A stretch of DNA of 6,960 bases from Gemmatimonadota bacterium (GTDB taxonomy: Bacteria; Gemmatimonadota; Gemmatimonadetes; JACCXV01). Position numbers and translations under genes: made by a program. The stretch is taken from positions 1-6,960 of the forward strand of contig JACCXV010000154.1 in NCBI GenBank assembly GCA_013696835.1, in the 5' to 3' direction. The notes under the pieces were generated by a model. The model had not been told where the DNA came from and made no database searches. It was given only the letters and a program-made list of their open reading frames with translations. Of this stretch, positions 1 through 4,778 are shown in pieces (positions within the stretch are counted from its first letter, which is position 1; each line of letters starts with the position of its first letter).

Positions 1-319
1 GCACGTCCGCGAGAGGCCAGCGCAGGGGCAGCACGATCGTGAGCTCCCCCGTGCGGTCCACGAGCAACCGGAAGCACCGCGCGCGCGAGCTGCGACGGAT
101 GCGGCACGGCACCGCTTGCCCCTCGACGACCGCCGTGCGCTCAACCCCCTGGCGCGGGATCCTGCGCGGAATCTCGAGTCCGAACGGCGAGCGGTGGCGC
201 CGGCCTCCGCGGGGCTCCCCCAGGCGGTCGCCCGCCTCTCCGGGTTCGGCCGCCACCTGCCCGGCGGGGCACGAGGGACTCCCGGGAAAGAGCAGGAGCT
301 GCGGGTCTGCCGGCTTCAC
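1..319 (-). CDS. YgjP-like (DUF45) metal-dependent hydrolase, N-terminal part, truncated by the window edge
   Basis: I found this gene by translating the minus strand beyond the enolase stop. A GTG at 319-317 opens a frame with no stop down to base 1 (106 codons). Residues about 59-106 read like the start of the YgjP/DUF45 domain: an acidic/hydrophobic strand (RTAVVEGQAVPCRIRRSS), an Arg-rich stretch (RARCFRLLVDRTGELTIVLP), then PLADV. The family normally shows this pattern before its zinc-binding HExxH helix, which would lie outside the window. YgjP-type proteins belong to the SprT/WLM-like metallopeptidases; some have been linked to nucleotide hydrolysis. The first ~55 residues are Pro/Gly/Arg-rich and probably disordered, but begin with QLLLF (residues 7-11), a clamp-binding-like peptide. 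The GTG overlaps the TGA of the upstream gene by 4 bases; I see no Shine-Dalgarno, so coupled re-initiation is likely. Family call is fairly good; function is open because the catalytic part is missing. Confidence 0.7.
   Translation of the reverse strand, partial: MKPADPQLLLFPGSPSCPAGQVAAEPGEAGDRLGEPRGGRRHRSPFGLEIPRRIPRQGVERTAVVEGQAVPCRIRRSSRARCFRLLVDRTGELTIVLPLRWPLADV
316..319 (-). promoter_or_regulatory. 4-base GTGA start/stop overlap (enolase-family gene / YgjP-like gene)
   Basis: Read on the minus strand, TGA (318-316) ends the enolase-family gene and GTG (319-317) begins the YgjP-like gene. No Shine-Dalgarno precedes the GTG, which fits re-initiation by the terminating ribosome. Confidence 0.65.
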
Positions 320-1287
320 GACGATGCCCGCGTCTGCGCAGGGGGGAACCCGAGCCCGGTGAACGGAAACGGGATCTCGAGCGGGCTGGAGGACGGCGGC
401 TCGCCGGGTGCGACGGCAAGCGGGGCGACGTCGTTCCATGCCTCGGCGCTGAACAGCGAAGCGAGGACCTGTGACTGTGCGCGGCCGGGTCCCACCTCGA
501 ACATGCCGCCGACGTACGTGGCGATCCTCAGCTCACCACAGGCCGCAATGGTGCGCAGCGCCTCCAGGAAGCTTCCCATCCGCGCGGGCTTCACGTTCAC
601 GGCGTACGGCGTGAACGGCAGGTTCTCGAGATCCGCGGCCGCGCGGATGGGCGCGTCGAGCGTGACGCGCCCCGGCAGGTGCTTCGCGAGGGTGGAGAGG
701 GCTTCATCCCGCGTCCCCTGGTACGGGTCCTCGAGCAGGGCTTCGGGAAGCCAGGCCTGCGCACGCTCCACCACGTCGGGCGTGCCCCGACCCTTGAAGT
801 CCAGCACCGTCACGCCCTCCAGCGCCGAGAGCTCCGCGAACACATCGTCTGGCCACTCGGGGTCGACGTCGAGCTTGACACACGCCCCCGGAGCCGCCGA
901 ACGGAGGCGCCGGATCGCCGCGGCCGGGTCCGGCAGGACCCCGAACGAGTGCAGGTAGCGCACGGGACGGGCGGGCAGGCCTGCCAGCGCAAAGGCATTC
1001 GTGCCGGCCTGACGCAGGGCGAGGTCGAGAGCCGCCGCTTCGATTGCCGCCCGATCGTAGACGGCCCCGGCAGCCGAGTAGACGGCATCCGTCAGCTTCC
1101 GAACCGTGTGCCTCCCGCGCGGAACGAGGGCGGGACAGCGCTCCGCGAACAGCGCCTGCTCCTCGGCTGTCCACGCGACGCTTTCGCCGGTCCCGATACA
1201 GCCATCTCCCTCCAGGCGCAGGAAGGCCGCGGGTCGGCCCCCTGGGCCCCAGCCCTCCACCGGCACCGCGGCCGTCCACGCCGTCAC
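316..1287 (-). CDS. Enolase-superfamily enzyme (muconate-lactonizing / OSBS / dipeptide-epimerase-like), substrate unknown
   Basis: From GTG 1287 this gives 323 residues. An N-terminal capping domain ends in a helix of the family type (AIEAAALDLALRQAG, 81-95). It is followed by a (β/α) barrel with the expected catalytic residues: K138 (CVKLDVDPE, aligning with the second Lys of KxK), D163 (VLDFKG), E186 (LEDP), D211 (LDAPI), K233 (VNVKP) and the glycine-rich C-terminal strand GGMFE (260-264). Members bind Mg2+ through D/E/D and abstract a proton alpha to a carboxylate for epimerisation, dehydration or elimination. Oddities: the first Lys of KxK is C136, and the usual Asn of DxN is K165. The reading frame contains no ATG or TTG near the start; GTG 1287 is the nearest ordinary start, 86 bases after the EgtDB stop, with only a weak GAGAG before it. 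The homologous strand seems to begin about eight residues earlier (LPLRVES), so the true start may be a CTG or be hidden by a sequence error. The 86-base gap shows no terminator. Family call firm; reaction unknown; could be dipeptide epimerase, OSBS-like or something new linked to its neighbour. Confidence 0.83.
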   Translation of the reverse strand: MTAWTAAVPVEGWGPGGRPAAFLRLEGDGCIGTGESVAWTAEEQALFAERCPALVPRGRHTVRKLTDAVYSAAGAVYDRAAIEAAALDLALRQAGTNAFALAGLPARPVRYLHSFGVLPDPAAAIRRLRSAAPGACVKLDVDPEWPDDVFAELSALEGVTVLDFKGRGTPDVVERAQAWLPEALLEDPYQGTRDEALSTLAKHLPGRVTLDAPIRAAADLENLPFTPYAVNVKPARMGSFLEALRTIAACGELRIATYVGGMFEVGPGRAQSQVLASLFSAEAWNDVAPLAVAPGEPPSSSPLEIPFPFTGLGFPPAQTRASS

Positions 1288-1373
1288 GCTCTCGACGCGC
1301 AGCGGCAGGCATTCCAGTCGCTGCGCCAGCGCCCCCGCGCCCGCCGCGGACCAGGGAGCGCGCCGGGCCGCCG

Positions 1374-3764
1374 CTAGACGTCGGCGGCGCAGCGAAAGCC
1401 GGCGAAGATCTGACGCCGGACCGGCAGGTCCCAGTTGCGGAACGTGCAGCGTGCCAGCAGCGGCGAGGTCGCCCAGGAACCTCCGCGCAGGACCTTGTGC
1501 TCGGCCCCGAAGAAGGTCTCGGAGTACTCGCGATAGGGAAACGCCCGGAACCCCGGATACGGCAGGAAGTCGCTGGTCGTCCATTCCCACACGTCTCCCA
1601 CCATCTGGAGGCACCCGTACGGGCTGCGGCCGCGCGGATAGGCACCGATCTCGGCGGGCCCGAAGAGTCGCTGGCCAAGGTTCGCGCGCACGTCGTCGGA
1701 CGGCTCGTCGCCCCAGGGGTAGGTGCGCTTCGCGTGCGAGACCACGTCCCAGGAGGCCGCCTTCTCCCACTCGGCCTCGGTCGGCAGCCGCTTCCCGGCC
1801 CAGCGTGCGAACGCATCGGCCTCGTACCAGGCGACGTGCATGACAGGACGGTCCAGAGGCAGGGGGCGGACTCGGCCGAAGCAGCGCTCGTTCCAGCTGC
1901 CCGCCGAATCCGGCAGCCAGGCGAGCGGGTGTGAGACGGCTTCCGAGGCACGCCACGTCCAGCCCTCGCGCGACCAGAGCTCCGGGCGCCGGTAGCCGCC
2001 GTCCTCGATGAAGTCGATGAATCGCCGTGCGGACACCGGTGCCACGTCGATGGCGAAGGCCGGCACGTCCACCCAGTGCAGCGGCTGCTCGTTGTCGTAG
2101 ACCCGCTCCGTTGTCACGCTGCCCAACGGAAAGGGACCTGCGGGTACGACGACGCTGTCGCTGTCCGGCACGTAGCTCGCGGGCGGGGGGCTCTCGCGAA
2201 AGACCGGCTCGTACGGCAGGGCCGCGAGGCCGATCGCCTGCAGCATCGTCTCCTGGTGCTGCGCCTCGTGCTGCGCCACGAGATGGTAGACGAATCCGCC
2301 GGCACGCAGCGGGTCGCCAGCAGTCAGAAGGTCGCCGCGCAGGCGCAGCTGGACTCGCTCGCGCACCGCCTGCAGCTGGGAGAGGCTCTCTGCGCGGGTT
2401 GGAAGGGCGAGCGCGCCCCGCGCTGCACGCGGGTTGAGCACCGCATCGTAGACGCCGAGCCCCTGACCGCCGGCCTCGCCGCCGAAACGCTCGTCCCCGC
2501 CATGGAGCGCCCACAGCTCCTCGAAGCGGGCGATGTGGTTGAGGTCCCACACCAGCGGGCTCATGAGCGGGTTGTGCTGCTCGGACAGCTGCGCGTCGAT
2601 GAGCGGTTCGATGAGATCGAGGGTGCGTCGTCGCACGTGCGTCAGTCGCTCCGCCAGGCGCGCTCGACGCTCCTCGACGCGCGGGCTGTCGGCGCGACGG
2701 CGGAAGAGCATGAGCGCGAAGCGACTTTCCGAGTCCGTGTCGCTCCGCATCAGGTCGAATCCCGCCTCCCGTGCCAGGACGCGCATCGATTCGACACGGA
2801 ACTTGCTGCTGATCTCGGTCAGGATCATCTCCCCGGCGCCGATGCGGAACCGGCGTCCAATCGCAGGCAGGTCCACCACCGCCTCGGCATCGAAGCGGGC
2901 GTGGATCTCGATCCTCTCGAGCCGCTCGTTGTAGTAGGCGACGTGGTGAATCGAAGCCAGCGGGAGGTCGGTTCCGAGCTCGCGGTTCATGCGGGCGAAC
3001 AGATTGCGGGTGAAGCGTGCGCTGTGCCCCGCCGCATCGTTGTAGGCGGCCTCGAGCACGGGCGGCTCCTTCACCAGATCGATTCCCAGCAGGAAGCCGT
3101 CCCCCGGCGCCAGGGCGGAGCCCACCGCATCGAGAAAGCGGTTGAGCTCCACCGGATTGAAGTTCCCCACCGTGCTGCCGAGGAACACGAGCATGAGCGG
3201 GAAGCGCCCACCCACCAGCGGCAGCGCGCGCTCGTAGGAGGTGGCTAGGCCCGTGACGTTCAAGCCCGGGTAGCTCGCGACGAGCGACTCGCAGGCGGAC
3301 GTGAGCACGGAGGCGTCGATGTCCACGGGGACGTACCGCACGGGAGTGTCGTCCGCACCCGCAGCGGATCCCCACGCGTCGAGGAGATGGCGGGTCTTGG
3401 CTGAGACTCCCGATCCGAGCTCGACGATGGTCACGGGCCCCATCTCCGCGCGGATGTCGCCCGCGTGCGCGGCCAGGATCTCGGTCTCGGCGCGGGTCGG
3501 GTAGTACTCGGGCTGCTCCGTGATGCGCTCGAAGATCTCGCTGCCGGCCGCGTCATAGAGCCAGCGACAATGCAGCCATCGAGGGTGGTCGCTCAGTCCC
3601 TGCGCCACCGACAGCGCGAAGGCTTCGCGCTCGCTCGATGCGAGGTCGAGCACGAGGGTGAAGGCACCCTCCTGCCGCACTTCGAGCCCGGCGCCGAGGA
3701 GGGGCCCCGGATCGACGACCGGGACGTTCCGCACGCTCGTTCCCTGGACCGAGCCCAGGGTCAT
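1374..3764 (-). CDS. egtDB: Bifunctional ergothioneine biosynthesis protein: EgtD methyltransferase fused to EgtB sulfoxide synthase
   Basis: 796 residues, about the sum of the two separate enzymes. The EgtD half (1-355) trimethylates L-histidine to hercynine with SAM. It carries QPEYYPTRAE (84-93), the SAM motif ELGSG (115-119), VDID (147-150), FLGSTVGNF (194-202) and LLGIDLVK (225-232). Compared from memory with mycobacterial EgtD, the histidine-binding residues fit at constant offsets: Y39/Y56 to Y70/Y87, N166 to N201, Y206 to Y241, E282 to E317, S284 to S319. The EgtB half (about 365-796) is the non-heme iron enzyme that joins hercynine to cysteine or γ-glutamylcysteine using O2. Its DinB-like helical domain supplies H410 (NHIARFEE) and HEAQHQE (H499, H503) as iron ligands. 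The FGE-sulfatase domain follows: VPAGPFPLGS (540-549), KRLPTEAEWEKAA (658-670), YPWGDE, GDVWEW (723-728), RGGSW (760-764) and RNWDLPVRRQIFAGFR (776-791), with D779 and R783 matching the substrate-binding Asp/Arg pair. ATG 3764 overlaps the stop of the DUF427 gene and has GAAGGA 3 bases upstream. Cytoplasmic. All expected catalytic residues seem present, so I expect an active enzyme. Confidence 0.95.
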   Translation of the reverse strand: MTLGSVQGTSVRNVPVVDPGPLLGAGLEVRQEGAFTLVLDLASSEREAFALSVAQGLSDHPRWLHCRWLYDAAGSEIFERITEQPEYYPTRAETEILAAHAGDIRAEMGPVTIVELGSGVSAKTRHLLDAWGSAAGADDTPVRYVPVDIDASVLTSACESLVASYPGLNVTGLATSYERALPLVGGRFPLMLVFLGSTVGNFNPVELNRFLDAVGSALAPGDGFLLGIDLVKEPPVLEAAYNDAAGHSARFTRNLFARMNRELGTDLPLASIHHVAYYNERLERIEIHARFDAEAVVDLPAIGRRFRIGAGEMILTEISSKFRVESMRVLAREAGFDLMRSDTDSESRFALMLFRRRADSPRVEERRARLAERLTHVRRRTLDLIEPLIDAQLSEQHNPLMSPLVWDLNHIARFEELWALHGGDERFGGEAGGQGLGVYDAVLNPRAARGALALPTRAESLSQLQAVRERVQLRLRGDLLTAGDPLRAGGFVYHLVAQHEAQHQETMLQAIGLAALPYEPVFRESPPPASYVPDSDSVVVPAGPFPLGSVTTERVYDNEQPLHWVDVPAFAIDVAPVSARRFIDFIEDGGYRRPELWSREGWTWRASEAVSHPLAWLPDSAGSWNERCFGRVRPLPLDRPVMHVAWYEADAFARWAGKRLPTEAEWEKAASWDVVSHAKRTYPWGDEPSDDVRANLGQRLFGPAEIGAYPRGRSPYGCLQMVGDVWEWTTSDFLPYPGFRAFPYREYSETFFGAEHKVLRGGSWATSPLLARCTFRNWDLPVRRQIFAGFRCAADV
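3761..3764 (-). promoter_or_regulatory. 4-base ATGA start/stop overlap (DUF427 gene / egtDB)
   Basis: TGA (3763-3761) of the DUF427 gene overlaps ATG (3764-3762) of egtDB. This arrangement usually means translational coupling and near-stoichiometric synthesis. Confidence 0.85.
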
Positions 3765-4084
3765 GCGTCCTTCACTCGCGCGAAGGTACCGGAGCGCGGT
3801 GAGCCGTAGAAGCCGTAGCGGCCGCCGATCGGCTCATACCCCGGCTTGGGAGAGTCGTAGATCCATGCCACCTCGGGTATGCGTCCCTCCTCTCCCACGT
3901 AGTCCACCCACCGACAGGTCCCCTTGTAGGGACAGGTATAGGTGCGCTCCGTCACCTCGAGCACGCTCGTGTCCACGCGCGAGGGTTGGAAATACCAGTT
4001 CCCTTCGAGATTCAGGACGGCCTCGGGCTCGCTGCCGGATGCGAGCTGCTGGCCGGACGACGAGGTGATCGTGACGTTCCTCAT
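3761..4084 (-). CDS. DUF427 (NTP_transf_9-type) domain protein
   Basis: 107 residues, close to the single-domain size of this family. The diagnostic segment is YTCPYKGTCRW (49-59), matching the family pattern CPYKGTA-x-YW. It is followed by VAWIYDSPKPGYEPI (72-86) and a closing GRYGFYG (88-94), where the family usually has AW-x-Y-x-P and a final V-x-F-Y strand. No signal peptide or membrane segment; a small cytoplasmic β-rich protein. The family has no settled biochemical function despite its Pfam name, so none is assigned. The start is well supported: ATG 4084 overlaps the SURF1 stop (ATGA) and a GGAG sits 9 bases upstream. Its stop overlaps the egtDB start, so it is locked between SURF1 and ergothioneine synthesis, which suggests a redox or sulfur-related role, but that is inference only. 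The C terminus (SGTFARVKDA) is short and charged. Confidence 0.88.
   Translation of the reverse strand: MRNVTITSSSGQQLASGSEPEAVLNLEGNWYFQPSRVDTSVLEVTERTYTCPYKGTCRWVDYVGEEGRIPEVAWIYDSPKPGYEPIGGRYGFYGSPRSGTFARVKDA
3768..3773 (-). promoter_or_regulatory. Ribosome binding site of egtDB
   Basis: Minus-strand GAAGGA lies 3 bases before the ATG at 3764, inside the last codons of the DUF427 gene. The spacing is tight but usable and supports this start. Confidence 0.55.
4081..4084 (-). promoter_or_regulatory. 4-base ATGA start/stop overlap (SURF1 gene / DUF427 gene)
   Basis: TGA (4083-4081) of the SURF1 gene overlaps ATG (4084-4082) of the DUF427 gene, the same junction form as the next one downstream. 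Confidence 0.85.
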
Positions 4085-4758
4085 GAGGTGTCACTCCGGT
4101 CAAGGTGGCGCGCTCGGCTCCGGACGTACGCGCCGGCACCGATCAGCGCGATCGCAGCGAAGGAGAACCACTGCACGGCGTAGGACCGGTGCGGGCCCCC
4201 GGTGAGCTCCGGCCCGCTGCTCCGGATCGGGAAAGGGCGCGACCGGGCACCGGCGAGCTGCTCGAGCACGACAGGCACCGCAGCTGCGCGGCCCGTCAGC
4301 AGGGCCCGCGCCTCGGGGGCGGAAGGCGGACGCAGGACGCCACACACCCGCACCCGTCCCTGTTCTCGATACGCCTCGCGCTTCACCGTGCTGGCGTCGG
4401 GCGAGGGCACCCAACCACGGTTCACGAGGATCGAAACCCCTCCGCCGCCCTCGAGCAGGAGGGGCGTCAGCAGATGCACGCCTGGACTGCCCTTGTACGC
4501 TCGGCCGGGAATGACGACCTCCCCTTCTGCGGCGTAACGGCCCTCGGCCGCCGCCCGGCGCCAGGCGAGCCGCTTCGCCGCTGCCGCGTTGCGGAGATCG
4601 GCGGGCCCGACCTGCAGGAATGGCTGCGCCAGGAGCGAGGCGACGCGCGCGTTCGCGGCCTGGCGTTGAGCAGCGCGGTCCAGCTGCCACACCCCGAGGC
4701 GAACGAACAGGGCTGCGAGTGCCAGTGCCACCAACACGAACGCGGCGGGACGGGCCAC
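4081..4758 (-). CDS. SURF1 family cytochrome c oxidase assembly protein
   Basis: 225 residues from GTG 4758, near the usual bacterial SURF1 length. The layout is typical: an N-terminal membrane helix (about 4-20) running straight into the signature LGVWQLDR (21-28), a periplasmic β-rich domain with GRAYKGSPGVHLLTPL (85-100) and the hallmark LVNRGWVP (101-108), then H180 and YAVQWFSF (183-190) leading into a second membrane helix (about 186-202) and a short basic cytoplasmic tail. SURF1/Shy1 proteins help insert heme a into subunit I of heme-copper oxidases. Here the gene stands apart from any visible cox gene, 20 bases after the preceding stop and overlapping the DUF427 gene. The start is the weak point: no Shine-Dalgarno is visible, but GTG 4758 places the helix exactly at the N terminus and I see no other start nearby, the next ones lying inside the helix. 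Family assignment is firm; involvement in oxidase assembly is inferred from family. Confidence 0.9.
   Translation of the reverse strand: MARPAAFVLVALALAALFVRLGVWQLDRAAQRQAANARVASLLAQPFLQVGPADLRNAAAAKRLAWRRAAAEGRYAAEGEVVIPGRAYKGSPGVHLLTPLLLEGGGGVSILVNRGWVPSPDASTVKREAYREQGRVRVCGVLRPPSAPEARALLTGRAAAVPVVLEQLAGARSRPFPIRSSGPELTGGPHRSYAVQWFSFAAIALIGAGAYVRSRARHLDRSDTS
4094..4097 (-). promoter_or_regulatory. Ribosome binding site of the DUF427 gene
   Basis: Minus-strand GGAG, 9 bases before ATG 4084, lies within the last codons of the SURF1 gene. Spacing is normal and favours this start. Confidence 0.5.
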
Positions 4759-4778
4759 CGTACCGGGCGCCGAAGGAG

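Noticed and set aside
116..958. 280-codon plus-strand frame opposite the enolase-family and YgjP-like genes
   Set aside because: Ser/Arg/Ala-rich with no family pattern; the minus-strand frame keeps the catalytic residues of the enolase fold.
1288..1373. Possible terminator or promoter between egtDB and the enolase-family gene
   Set aside because: The stretch is very GC-rich and could form stems, but has no T-run and no -35/-10-like pair, and the neighbouring genes run the same way.
2076..3248. 390-codon plus-strand frame opposite egtDB
   Set aside because: It is a mirror of the egtDB codons, with no recognisable domain and no ribosome site; coding evidence on the other strand is overwhelming.
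1288..3375. Long open frame on the minus strand continuing upstream of the enolase-family gene, across the whole of egtDB in another frame
   Set aside because: The translation is Arg/Ala/Gly/Pro-rich with no domain pattern, whereas the egtDB frame matches known motifs throughout. Long stop-free shadows are expected at this GC content.
3720..3800. Promoter directly in front of egtDB
   Set aside because: The region is coding for DUF427 and the genes overlap; no convincing promoter hexamers are visible in this GC-rich stretch.
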